The notes below the pieces were generated by a model. The model did no database searches and was not told where the DNA came from. It saw only the letters and a program-made list of their open reading frames with translations. The position numbers and the translations under genes are program-made. Source: Desulfosporosinus meridiei DSM 13257 (GTDB taxonomy: Bacteria > Bacillota > Desulfitobacteriia > Desulfitobacteriales > Desulfitobacteriaceae). Taken from it: DNA of 64,000 nt. Positions 1 through 8,183 of this stretch are shown piece after piece. Positions within the stretch are counted from its first letter, which is position 1. Every line of letters starts with the position of its first letter. The stretch lies in contig NC_018515.1 in assembly GCF_000231385.2 (NCBI RefSeq), positions 952,001-1,016,000 of the forward strand, given 5' to 3'.

Positions 1-47
1 TCCAACTGGCTTTCGGATTCTGGAACTTCAGGTGTGTTTCGACTCAT
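1..47 (-). CDS. 5' end of an unidentified gene running off the window
   Basis: An ATG on the minus strand at 47-45 is preceded by a strong ribosome binding site (AAGGAGGATGG, spacing about 6). It opens a frame reading MSRNTPEVPESESQL to the window edge with no stop. Only 15 residues are visible, hydrophilic and acidic, so no family can be named. It is divergent from hypA and the two share the 48-433 spacer. Confidence 0.6.
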   Translation of the reverse strand, partial: MSRNTPEVPESESQL

Positions 48-433
48 ATTGACCATCCTCCTTCTCAGTTGTATTTGAAATCATTATTATATTAACCATT
101 AAGAACTTTTTTATCCGTACAGTACATACATATTAAATTTATTTGATAGCAAACTAAGTCAAGCTCAGGAAAAAGGTACCATAATTTAAATTACAATAAC
201 CAGTACTTTAAAAGGAAAAATAATCCTTCTGTCGAATCTAAGATGTTATAAAGATATTTATTATAATTATATTATCTTCCAGGAATTATTGGCTAGCTAG
301 CCATGGAACATAAAAATACGTTTAACCACCCCTTTAATAGAAAATGGCTTGAAAAGTAGATAAACTTGAATTAATGAAATTTATTGAAAGGATCGGTTAA
401 GTTTTTCAAGTTTTGCTTAACTAAAGAAATAAT
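48..433. other. AT-rich spacer between the divergent gene and hypA
   Basis: This stretch holds no convincing gene. It is very AT-rich and must carry the promoters of both divergent genes, but no consensus -35/-10 pair stands out. The one distinct element is a perfect 14-base palindrome, TGGCTAGCTAGCCA, at 290-303, which could be an operator. Confidence 0.5.
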
Positions 434-775
434 ATGCATGAAATGTCTTTAATGGGGGGAGTATTTGAAGTCATCGAACAAACTATCTCCCAGCATAACG
501 TAAAAAAGGTGATTCAAGTTAAACTAAAGGTCGGGGAACTCACTAATGCAGAACCTGATGCCCTTCAAATGGCCTTCGAGGCTTATTCTAAGGATACTAT
601 AGCTGAAGGTGCAGAGTTGATTATAGAGCGTGTACGCGTAATTGCTCGGTGCTCAAATTGTCAGAAGGAATTTTCAGTAAAGAGTATGTTTTTTCTGTGC
701 CCCAATTGTGAAAACTCAAATATCAAAATAATTTGTGGTGAAGAATTATTATTAGAAAGCCTGGAGGTGGAATAA
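434..775 (+). CDS. hypA: Hydrogenase nickel insertion protein HypA
   Basis: HypA delivers nickel, with HypB, to the large subunit of [NiFe] hydrogenase. The 113 residues match the family length. The N-terminus MHEMSLM contains the conserved Met-His nickel site (His2). The zinc site is made of two CxxC pairs, C73/C76 and C89/C92. The ribosome binding site is weak, but the MHE start is family-typical. The stop overlaps the hypB start (TAATG), so the two genes should be translationally coupled. Cytoplasmic. Confidence 0.95.
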   Translation: MHEMSLMGGVFEVIEQTISQHNVKKVIQVKLKVGELTNAEPDALQMAFEAYSKDTIAEGAELIIERVRVIARCSNCQKEFSVKSMFFLCPNCENSNIKIICGEELLLESLEVE

Positions 776-1455
776 TGGAATTAGGCCGTCGTGAAATTGA
801 GGTAATGGCTAATCTACTTAACTCAAATGATACACAGGCAGAGAAAAATCGTGCGCATTTCAGAAAGAATAATTGTTTAGCAATTAATATGATTGGCTCA
901 CCGGGAGCAGGAAAGACTTCACTGTTAGAAAAGTCGTTACCCCTCTTAACGAGAAATTTGTGTGTCGGTGTAATAGAGGGGGATATATTTACTAGTAAAG
1001 ATGCAGATCGCATAGCTATTTACGAGGTACCTGTGATACAGATCAATACCGGCGGAGGCTGTCATCTTGATAGTAAAATGGTCAACAAAGTTTTACCTGA
1101 CTTTGATTGGACTGCTATGGATCTGATGATCATCGAAAATGTCGGAAACCTAGTTTGTCCGGCAGATTTTGATTTAGGGGAACAATTTAAGGTCATAGTT
1201 CTTAGCATTGTTGAAGGGGATGATAAGCCCTCAAAATACCCCGTTATTTTTCGCAATGCTAAGGCTGTTATTCTAAACAAAATGGATCTTGAAAAGCTTA
1301 CAGATGTTAATATGGAATCAATGAAACGGGATATTCTAGCCATAAATCCAGAGATAAGAATTTTTGAAGTATCTTGTCGTAACGGAGACGGCTTAAATGA
1401 TTGGATAAACTGGCTAAGTCAACAAGTTAATGATTATCAGGAACATAAGAATTAG
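775..1455 (+). CDS. hypB: Hydrogenase nickel incorporation GTPase HypB
   Basis: HypB is a SIMIBI-class GTPase that powers nickel insertion into hydrogenase with HypA. Walker A is at residues 41-48 (GSPGAGKT), and an NKMD guanine-specificity motif lies in the C-terminal half. The conserved G-domain metal-site pair is C96-H97. The 226-residue form lacks both the N-terminal CxxCxC nickel site and a histidine-rich stretch, so nickel storage is unlikely. Coupled to hypA by a one-base overlap. The gene ends before a bidirectional terminator that separates it from the convergent hydrogenase operon. Confidence 0.95.
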   Translation: MELGRREIEVMANLLNSNDTQAEKNRAHFRKNNCLAINMIGSPGAGKTSLLEKSLPLLTRNLCVGVIEGDIFTSKDADRIAIYEVPVIQINTGGGCHLDSKMVNKVLPDFDWTAMDLMIIENVGNLVCPADFDLGEQFKVIVLSIVEGDDKPSKYPVIFRNAKAVILNKMDLEKLTDVNMESMKRDILAINPEIRIFEVSCRNGDGLNDWINWLSQQVNDYQEHKN

Positions 1456-1496
1456 ACTACATCGTAATGATATTCCGCATATGGGTAATTTCAACA

Positions 1497-1552
1497 AATA
1501 AGAGCCTTTCACTTAGCTTTAACCCAGTTAAAGTAGGTGAAAGGCTCTTATT
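1497..1552. terminator. Bidirectional terminator between hypB and the hydrogenase operon
   Basis: A 16-base perfect inverted repeat (AATAAGAGCCTTTCAC and its complement) with a 24-base loop ends in T-rich sequence on both strands. It lies between two convergent genes. Confidence 0.85.
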
Positions 1553-1553
1553 T

Positions 1554-2042
1554 TTAAGTTGCAGTGAATTTTCCTTCGTAACGAATAGAGTCTATCTCTT
1601 TAAGAACTAATTCTTTCAAGCGAGGAAATAGTGCTTCAATATCGGCACTTATTTCTAACCCCCACTCCAAACTTTTTGGTTGGATACCGAAAATTAAGGT
1701 TTGTGGGGCATGCCCTAATACATTAGCCAGAGTCAGTACTTCGACAATCCCAATTTGATGAAAGGATACTTCATATTGCTCTGGGATTACTTGGAGATCA
1801 CCGGGATGAAAGCGGAACAATGCTCCAGGTTCAGCATTAGCATTAAACGCATCTATGATAATGAGAAAGTCTACATCCAGAATTAGATGAACAAGTTCAA
1901 GTCCCGCCGTGCCCCCCTCAAGCAGTTCTACATTGTCGGGGAGCTTATCTTTTGCAAATACGTCTAAAAACCGAACTCCTAATCCCTCGTCAGACAAGAG
2001 GATATTTCCTACCCCCATCACCATAATTTTTGGCGATTGCAT
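1554..2042 (-). CDS. Hydrogenase maturation protease (HyaD/HupD family)
   Basis: This endopeptidase removes the C-terminal tail of the hydrogenase large subunit once nickel is in place. The 162 residues open with GVGNILLSDEG, carrying the nickel-sensing acidic residue near D18/E19. D64 (IIIDAFN) and H95 (SFHQIG) are the other expected ligands. It is the last gene of the minus-strand operon, two bases after the cytochrome b stop. Its substrate should be the large subunit encoded upstream, which retains a 16-residue tail after its DPCxxCxxH motif. Confidence 0.93.
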   Translation of the reverse strand: MQSPKIMVMGVGNILLSDEGLGVRFLDVFAKDKLPDNVELLEGGTAGLELVHLILDVDFLIIIDAFNANAEPGALFRFHPGDLQVIPEQYEVSFHQIGIVEVLTLANVLGHAPQTLIFGIQPKSLEWGLEISADIEALFPRLKELVLKEIDSIRYEGKFTAT

Positions 2043-2044
2043 AG

Positions 2045-2635
2045 CTATGCGCTTTTCTCCTTTCGTTTCTTACCAAAAAACATAAACAGAAATTGCTCAT
2101 AGGCGGATGTGAAAACTAGATAAAGATGAACAGCGATTACAGCCATAAATAACCACATGAAGAGGTAATGGATTCCGCGAACGGCTGCTAAACCTCCAAA
2201 ATATCCTGCTGCATTAGCTAATTCCACAGGCTTGTAAAGGATAAACCCTGTAACCGCTTGAACCACAGCCATGATAGGCAAGGCAATATAGGCCGTTTTT
2301 TGGAGAGGGTTATATTTTCCGGTTTCAGGGTGTTTGCCAATAAATAAATAGTACTTTATTTGTGGCCAAAATGTTTTAATGTCCTGTGAGTTGATCAGAA
2401 ATGTATCATAGTCTTTATTTTTGCCAAAAAAGGAGTAATAGAAACGGACAATTCCGTTAATAATTAATAGATACATAAAAATGAAGTGTAAATTCCGCAT
2501 GAGGTTCATAGGCATCCCTGGGTAAGGGGAATGAATGAACCAACCTGTAATAGTTAATATAAAGAAATTGATTAAATTGATCCAGTGGCTAACGCGTTGA
2601 AACAATGGGTGGTCTAAGTCTAATTGGCTAGACAT
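2045..2635 (-). CDS. Hydrogenase cytochrome b subunit
   Basis: This is the membrane anchor and quinone-reducing partner of the group 1 uptake hydrogenase. I place the start at the ATG at 2635 (MSSQLDLDHPLFQRV) because AAAGGAGGGAAGGAC directly precedes it. A longer frame reaches 2731 but would overlap the large-subunit gene. The 196-residue protein has about four hydrophobic helices, and histidines in HPLFQRVSHW and later helices are candidate heme b ligands. It sits directly downstream of the large subunit in the order small-large-cytochrome b-protease. Confidence 0.93.
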   Translation of the reverse strand: MSSQLDLDHPLFQRVSHWINLINFFILTITGWFIHSPYPGMPMNLMRNLHFIFMYLLIINGIVRFYYSFFGKNKDYDTFLINSQDIKTFWPQIKYYLFIGKHPETGKYNPLQKTAYIALPIMAVVQAVTGFILYKPVELANAAGYFGGLAAVRGIHYLFMWLFMAVIAVHLYLVFTSAYEQFLFMFFGKKRKEKSA

Positions 2636-2651
2636 GTCCTTCCCTCCTTTA

Positions 2652-4214
2652 TTACCAGCCGATCTGGAATTTTTTAATATTGTTTGTTTCCGGATGGATG
2701 AGATGGATCGCACAAGCCAGACAAGGGTCATAAGAGCGTACTACTCGGACAATGTTGACTGGATTCTCAAGGTCGGGAACCGGGACGCCTATTAGTGCTT
2801 CCTCCACTGGACCACGGACCCCTTTATCATCTCTTGGAGAAAAATTCCAAGTAGTCGGAACGACCATTTGATAGTTCTCAATCTTATGATCCCCTACTTT
2901 GATAAAGTGACCCAGAGAACCGCGAGGGACTTCTGTCATACCTGCACCTTGTCCTGTGGCCGGAGCCTCCCAATGATCAGTATCATGAATGCGGAAATTT
3001 TTAGATCCCATTTCCTTCTCTAAGGCATCTAACCAATTGAACATATCTTTAGCCATCAGGAGAGTTTCATAGGCTCGGGCAGCATGACGTGCGACAGCAC
3101 CGGGCTTTATACCATACTTAGCGATAATATCCATAAGACCTTTAGGCTGCATTACAAGCATACGAGCGAGAGGGCCAACCTCAATAGGTTTACCATCATA
3201 GCGGGGCGCTTTAACAAAGGTATAAGCTCCTTTTTTATCAAGATCCGGAATTGTATCCTCTGTGTAGGGTGTTTTACCCATAGCGCTTGCCTTATACCAA
3301 GAATACTGAACGTCTTCTGTAATTTTAGACTCATCTACAGGAATGATTTTGCTTAAATTACCATCCATAATGACTCCGGCTTTGAAGAACATATCTTTAC
3401 CGGCATCGTCACGGGCAAATCCGCCATAAGACAGATAGTTTGGACTTCCTCCTCCGACACCTGCCTGAGCTAAGGGCAGAAGTGGGCCGGTACCAAATGT
3501 TAATACGTCTTGTAAATAGGTTTTTTCAATAAAATCGAGCTGCTCATAAAGCATGGAGCGGAATTGCTCTACCACTTGAATACTTGGAAGCATTGTTACC
3601 CCACCGACGACAATAGAGGATTGATGGGGTTGTTTTCCAGCAAACAGTGCCGACATCTTCTTAGCCTTTGCTTGCATCTCAAGGGCTTTAAGGTAGTGGG
3701 CAACAGCCGTGGTCACTAACTCTGGATCATTAACGCTAAAATCATCTGGTTTATAGCGTGGAGTAAGGGGGGCTGTATCTCCGGCAGTCACAAGTTTGAC
3801 AATTTTATCTTTCACTGCCAGAAGACCTGGATCTTTACCCTGGTATTGAGCGACTGCCATGACATCTAAGTAGTCCAGGGCACTTAGATGGTAGAAATGC
3901 AGAGGATGGTCATGGAGGTACATGGCTCCAATAATTAGATTTCGGATAAGCCGACCTCCGGCGGGGACATTTGCCCCGTAAGCTTTGTCTAAGGCCAGTG
4001 AAGATGCCCAACCATGGGAACCTGCACAAACGCCACATACACGCTCGGTAACAAAGGTGGCATCACGGGGGTCACGGCCACGGAGCATTGCCTCAATTCC
4101 ACGGTACATTGTTCCTATGATATGAGCGTCAACAACTTTTCCATTTTCAACCTCAACTTCAACTCTTAAATGTCCTTCAATACGTGTTAAAGGATCGATT
4201 ACTACTTTCGCCAT
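2652..4214 (-). CDS. Group 1 [NiFe] hydrogenase large subunit
   Basis: This is the catalytic subunit that holds the NiFe active site and splits H2. The L1 motif RVCGVCAGSH spans residues 58-67 (nickel ligands C60 and C63), preceded by RGIEAMLRGRDPRDA. The L2 motif DPCLACAIH spans 496-504 (C498 and C501). Both C-terminal ligands use cysteine codons (C498 is TGT), so this is not a selenoenzyme. The 16 residues after H504 are the expected propeptide for the operon's protease. The 520-residue length is slightly short for the family. The start overlaps the small-subunit stop by one base (TAATG). Confidence 0.96.
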   Translation of the reverse strand: MAKVVIDPLTRIEGHLRVEVEVENGKVVDAHIIGTMYRGIEAMLRGRDPRDATFVTERVCGVCAGSHGWASSLALDKAYGANVPAGGRLIRNLIIGAMYLHDHPLHFYHLSALDYLDVMAVAQYQGKDPGLLAVKDKIVKLVTAGDTAPLTPRYKPDDFSVNDPELVTTAVAHYLKALEMQAKAKKMSALFAGKQPHQSSIVVGGVTMLPSIQVVEQFRSMLYEQLDFIEKTYLQDVLTFGTGPLLPLAQAGVGGGSPNYLSYGGFARDDAGKDMFFKAGVIMDGNLSKIIPVDESKITEDVQYSWYKASAMGKTPYTEDTIPDLDKKGAYTFVKAPRYDGKPIEVGPLARMLVMQPKGLMDIIAKYGIKPGAVARHAARAYETLLMAKDMFNWLDALEKEMGSKNFRIHDTDHWEAPATGQGAGMTEVPRGSLGHFIKVGDHKIENYQMVVPTTWNFSPRDDKGVRGPVEEALIGVPVPDLENPVNIVRVVRSYDPCLACAIHLIHPETNNIKKFQIGW

Positions 4215-5290
4215 TACATGTCCTCCTTATGATCCTTGTTGCCCAATCTTCCGCTTGCTGCTGTGGCAATTAAATGTGCTCCCAGTCCTATTGCCGCGGC
4301 CCCGCCAACAACGAACCCTACGGTATCAGCGTCAACATGGCCAATTCCCGGCAGCTTAAAGATCTCTTGTTTAGCATATAAAGGACTAAATCCATTATAA
4401 AAGTCTTTTTCTGAACATCCGGAACATGGAGATCCTGCATTAATGCAGAAGTTGGCATTGTCGTTCCACCATACTTGTGCACAGTCAGTGTATGTTTTTG
4501 GACCTTTGCAGCCCTTTAAGATCAGGCAATACTCCTTTTGAATCGGATCATTCCAGTCTGTAAGGTAGTTTCCGTTTTCAAAGTGACCGCGTCGAGGACA
4601 GTTGTCATGCAGTAAAGAGCCATAGTAAGCTATCGGACGATTTTGGGAATCCAGGGCTGGTGCCTTTTGGTAGGTTAGGTAATATAGAATAGTGCCAATT
4701 AAAGTTGTAGGTTTAACTGGGCAACAGGGAAGATTTATGACCGGCTTGTTAATTCCCTCGTTTCTGAGAAGCTCTGCTACCCCTACGGCACCTGTGGCAC
4801 AGGCACCTGGGATACCGGCACCTTCAGAAGCGCAGCTTCCAATGGCGATAATCACTTGGGCTTTTTGAGCAGCTTCAATAAGTATTTTACGGAATGGTCT
4901 TCCACCTACCATGCAGAACCGGTCTTCTTTAGAGGGGCAGGAACCCTCTACAACTAACACGAAATTTTCTTTTAAGGTTGCCTGGTATGCTTCCTCAGAT
5001 GTATGACCTGATGCAGCCATAATAGTTTCATGATAGCGTATGGATAGCATATCTAGAATGAGTTCAGCGGGTGAAGGATTCAGGGTAGAAATTGCCGATT
5101 CCGTACAACCGGTACAATCCATCCCTTCCAACCAGATAACCGGTGGCTTCTTTAGTGCTTGTTCTAACGCACTGGCTGCTTTAGGGACGATAAGCTCGGG
5201 TAAGCCTAGGGCTGCTGTTGTTGCTGCAACTAATTTTATGAAATCACGCCGAGAAACCCCTTTGACGTTGAGTAAATCAAAATTACCCAT
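4214..5290 (-). CDS. Group 1 [NiFe] hydrogenase small subunit, Tat-exported
   Basis: This subunit holds the Fe-S relay and faces outside the cytoplasmic membrane. I chose the ATG at 5290 (MGNFDLLNVKGVSRRDFIK) because AGGAGGTG lies 11 bases upstream; an in-frame ATG at 5338 has no such site. The Tat signal SRRDFIK is at residues 13-19. Proximal cluster ligands are DCTGC, GSCASEG and LPCCP. The extra cysteines of oxygen-tolerant enzymes are absent. The medial site reads WNDNANFCINAG, with Cys where [3Fe-4S] enzymes have Pro, so a [4Fe-4S] medial cluster is predicted. A C-terminal hydrophobic helix anchors it to the membrane. Confidence 0.96.
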   Translation of the reverse strand: MGNFDLLNVKGVSRRDFIKLVAATTAALGLPELIVPKAASALEQALKKPPVIWLEGMDCTGCTESAISTLNPSPAELILDMLSIRYHETIMAASGHTSEEAYQATLKENFVLVVEGSCPSKEDRFCMVGGRPFRKILIEAAQKAQVIIAIGSCASEGAGIPGACATGAVGVAELLRNEGINKPVINLPCCPVKPTTLIGTILYYLTYQKAPALDSQNRPIAYYGSLLHDNCPRRGHFENGNYLTDWNDPIQKEYCLILKGCKGPKTYTDCAQVWWNDNANFCINAGSPCSGCSEKDFYNGFSPLYAKQEIFKLPGIGHVDADTVGFVVGGAAAIGLGAHLIATAASGRLGNKDHKEDM

Positions 5291-5657
5291 ATTTTGCAGA
5301 ACACCTCCTGATTTTAATTCCAAATGGGATGAGTGCATGAGATTTTTACTATATATGTAAGGTATATTCGCGGGAAGATCTAAGTTTCCTTCATATATAG
5401 TGAATATTTTGAAGATTATTAATATTAATTTATTATTTTCTAATCAGAAATTTCTATGATTAGAAATTATCAAAGGAGAGCCTGATCGCTGCATTTGTTT
5501 CGTTTTGTTGTTGGTATAAGTCAGTACTCGGCCTTAATAGGTCTGAAATGACTAAATATTAAGCTAATTACTTGAAGTATAGAGAGCCTGGCGTGTACAA
5601 TAAGAGTATCATTATTAAAAATTGTAATTATAACCGTGAAAGTTGGTTTAAGCAAAA
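5291..5657. other. Divergent control region between hydrogenase operon and hypF
   Basis: This 367-base spacer separates the minus-strand structural operon from plus-strand hypFCDE and must contain both promoters. It is AT-rich and no gene was found. Its clearest element is the inverted repeat at 5437-5466, annotated separately. Confidence 0.6.
5437..5466. promoter_or_regulatory. Candidate operator: 10-base inverted repeat with 10-base spacer
   Basis: TTTCTAATCA at 5437-5446 is exactly mirrored by TGATTAGAAA at 5457-5466. The spacing places the half-sites about two helical turns apart centre to centre, as expected for a dimeric regulator. It lies midway between the divergent hydrogenase and hypF genes and could control both. 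The regulator is unknown. Confidence 0.5.
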
Positions 5658-7952
5658 ATGAAAAATGAAGCGAAAACCATTTTTTTTAATGGTATAGTTC
5701 AAGGTGTAGGTTTTCGACCGTTTGTTTATAAACTTGCAGAAGAGCTGGGGATCAAGGGGTGGGTAAATAACTCAAGTCATGGTGTAACAATCCATGCTGA
5801 AGGGAATAAGCTTGACTTGTTTTATGATCGTTTGCTTAAAGAAGTTCCCCCATTAGCAAAGATTGTTACTGCACAAGCTATTGATGTTGAGCCAAGCTAT
5901 TATAAGACATTTAAAATTGTTGAGAGTAAAGCTGAGTCTAAGGCGGACGTATTAATTTCGCCGGACGTAGCAACTTGTCGAGATTGTCTTGCGGATATGG
6001 CGGATTCTAAGAGTCGATTTTATCAATTTTCATTTACAAACTGCACAAATTGTGGGCCTCGTTATACAATCATTTATGACGTGCCTTATGATAGGGCATT
6101 AACAACTATGTCAGAATTTCAAATGTGCAAGTCTTGTGAAGAAGACTATGTGAATCCAAGAAATCGGAGGTTTCATGCTCAGCCGATTGCCTGTAATAAC
6201 TGTGGGCCGAAGTTTCAACTAACGGATGGAAGTGGTCGATCCCTCCCGGGTCTTGGTGTTGATCAATTGTCCCAAGGCGGAATTCTTGCGGTAAAAGGGC
6301 TGGGAGGATTTCATCTGGTTTGCGATGCCCGAAACGTTGAAGCTGTACGCCGGCTGCGAGAAAGAAAGGAACGCGGCTCCAAGCCTTTTGCGATTATGGC
6401 CAGGTCTATAACAGCTGCTCGCGAGCAGGTAAATGTTCTTATTAAAGAAGAGGAGCTTTTAACCAGCTCATCAGCCCCTATCGTAGTCCTAGAACGAAAA
6501 CTTGCTTCAAGAGAGGGATTATCGGAGGATATTGCACCCGGTATACAGACTCTGGGCATCCTACTCCCTTATGCCCCAATACATCATCAATTATTTAAGG
6601 GTTCATATGACTTTTTAATTATGACGAGTGCTAACCTTAGTGGACGGCCATTGATTTATTCTAATGATGAAGCGTTAGCAGAGTTACAAGGAATTGCGGA
6701 TTATTTCTTAATGCACAATCGGGATATCTATCATCCTTGTGATGATTCAGTGGTTCAATTGATTGGCGATGAAATTGTCTTTCACCGCAGGGCACGGGGC
6801 TATGTCCCTTTACCGATTTTGATGAGCAATTATCAAGTCGAGACTCCCCTCCTTGGTGTGGGGGGCGAACTAAAAAATTCATTTTGCCTTGTTGCCGGGC
6901 AGCGGGCTTTTGTGAGTCAATACATTGGGGATATGGAAGGATATGAAAATCTCCAGCGTTTTCATCAGGAATTAGAATCCTTGCAACGAGTCGTTAACAT
7001 TGTGCCTAGTGCGGTTGCCCATGATAAACACCCAAACTATCAACTTACTAATTTTGCTTTGGAGCAGCCTTGGCCAAAGTGTGCTGTACAGCACCATCAC
7101 GCACATTTAGTCAGTGTCTTGGGAGAATGGGACAGAACTGAACCTACTCTCGGAGTTATCTGCGACGGGACTGGCTACGGGGATGATCATTGTATTTGGG
7201 GATTTGAATTTCTCTATGGGAACTCATCCGGTTATGAACGCAAGGCACATCTGGAGTATTTAGGGTTGCCTGGGGGGGATGCCGGCGCGAAACACCCTTT
7301 GCGAATTGCCTATGCCTATGTTAAAACTCTTTTGAGGGGTGAAGCCTGGGAAAAGACTAAACCTTTGTGGAGGTCTCTTGCCAACATGGAACGCCGGATT
7401 CTCGACCGCCAAGTTGACACGGGGGTTCAACTCTTTCAAACCTCAAGTGCAGGCAGACTGTTTGATGCAGTCAGTGCCTTAATAGGTGTGTGTACAAAGG
7501 TTACTTATGAAGGTCAAGCTGCTATTGAACTGGAAAGTGTTGGAGCTGGTTTTTTGCAGGATCATCTTGAAGGTGAAGAAAGCAGTCAAAAGAATTCTCA
7601 AGTCCTTTATTCTTATGAAATAAGAGTAGAGGAGGGGGTTCTAATACTGGGAGTAAGAGCACTTTTTGAAGATCTTATTCAAGATGTTTTACTCGGTGTG
7701 AGTAAAGAGGAAATTTCCTATCGGTTTCATATGACAATTGCCCAGGCTATTGTAGATATTGCCCTGCAGCTGGAGGTAGGGGATGGCCCCATGGTTTTAA
7801 GCGGTGGGGTGTTTCAGAATAAGCTTTTAACAGAAGCAGTTCTGCGAAACTGTCAGAGACATGGCATAAAGGTCTTGCGTTCTCGAAGCCTTCCTCCGGG
7901 AGATGGTGGATTAGCCTTCGGACAGGCATTAATTGCGAATGAGGTGTTATAA
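5658..7952 (+). CDS. hypF: Carbamoyltransferase HypF
   Basis: HypF uses carbamoyl phosphate and ATP to carbamoylate the C-terminal cysteine of HypE, the first step in making the cyanide ligands. Domains in order: acylphosphatase (about 1-90, QGVGFRPFVY), two zinc fingers (C107/C110/C129/C132 and C157/C160/C179/C182), YrdC-like (about 200-380), and a Kae1-like domain containing HHHAH. The 764 residues equal the usual length. The ATG is followed at once by family-typical sequence. It heads hypFCDE, one base before hypC. Confidence 0.96.
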   Translation: MKNEAKTIFFNGIVQGVGFRPFVYKLAEELGIKGWVNNSSHGVTIHAEGNKLDLFYDRLLKEVPPLAKIVTAQAIDVEPSYYKTFKIVESKAESKADVLISPDVATCRDCLADMADSKSRFYQFSFTNCTNCGPRYTIIYDVPYDRALTTMSEFQMCKSCEEDYVNPRNRRFHAQPIACNNCGPKFQLTDGSGRSLPGLGVDQLSQGGILAVKGLGGFHLVCDARNVEAVRRLRERKERGSKPFAIMARSITAAREQVNVLIKEEELLTSSSAPIVVLERKLASREGLSEDIAPGIQTLGILLPYAPIHHQLFKGSYDFLIMTSANLSGRPLIYSNDEALAELQGIADYFLMHNRDIYHPCDDSVVQLIGDEIVFHRRARGYVPLPILMSNYQVETPLLGVGGELKNSFCLVAGQRAFVSQYIGDMEGYENLQRFHQELESLQRVVNIVPSAVAHDKHPNYQLTNFALEQPWPKCAVQHHHAHLVSVLGEWDRTEPTLGVICDGTGYGDDHCIWGFEFLYGNSSGYERKAHLEYLGLPGGDAGAKHPLRIAYAYVKTLLRGEAWEKTKPLWRSLANMERRILDRQVDTGVQLFQTSSAGRLFDAVSALIGVCTKVTYEGQAAIELESVGAGFLQDHLEGEESSQKNSQVLYSYEIRVEEGVLILGVRALFEDLIQDVLLGVSKEEISYRFHMTIAQAIVDIALQLEVGDGPMVLSGGVFQNKLLTEAVLRNCQRHGIKVLRSRSLPPGDGGLAFGQALIANEVL

Positions 7953-8183
7953 ATGTGTTTAGCCATTCCTGCTAAAGTAATCATGATTGAGGGATCGATT
8001 GCCAAGGTAGATATGATGGGTAATGAACGGGTTGTCAGTATCGACTTGGTTCCAGAGGTTGGAATTGGCGAATACGTGTTAGTTCATGCCGGGTTTGCCA
8101 TCAGCGTTATTGATGATGAAAGCGCCAAAGAAACGGAAGAACTGCTGCTGGAGGTGGCTAATGCTTATGAAGAGGGGGAGTAG
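7953..8183 (+). CDS. hypC: Hydrogenase assembly chaperone HypC
   Basis: HypC carries the Fe(CN)2CO unit with HypD and hands it to the large subunit. The essential N-terminal MCLAIPAKV motif, with the Cys that becomes the Fe ligand, is intact. The 76 residues are family-typical. GAGGTG precedes the ATG, which follows the hypF stop directly. Its 3' end overlaps the start of hypD. Confidence 0.96.
   Translation: MCLAIPAKVIMIEGSIAKVDMMGNERVVSIDLVPEVGIGEYVLVHAGFAISVIDDESAKETEELLLEVANAYEEGE

Noticed and set aside
2635-2731. N-terminal extension of the cytochrome b gene
   Set aside because: It overlaps the large-subunit coding region, lacks a ribosome binding site and is not hydrophobic like a subunit start; the ATG at 2635 is well supported.
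2652-4214. [NiFeSe] hydrogenase
   Set aside because: The L2 motif has ordinary cysteine codons (C498 is TGT), not an in-frame TGA.
4214-5290. Oxygen-tolerant hydrogenase signature
   Set aside because: The two supernumerary proximal-cluster cysteines are absent (CTGC and GSCASEGA).
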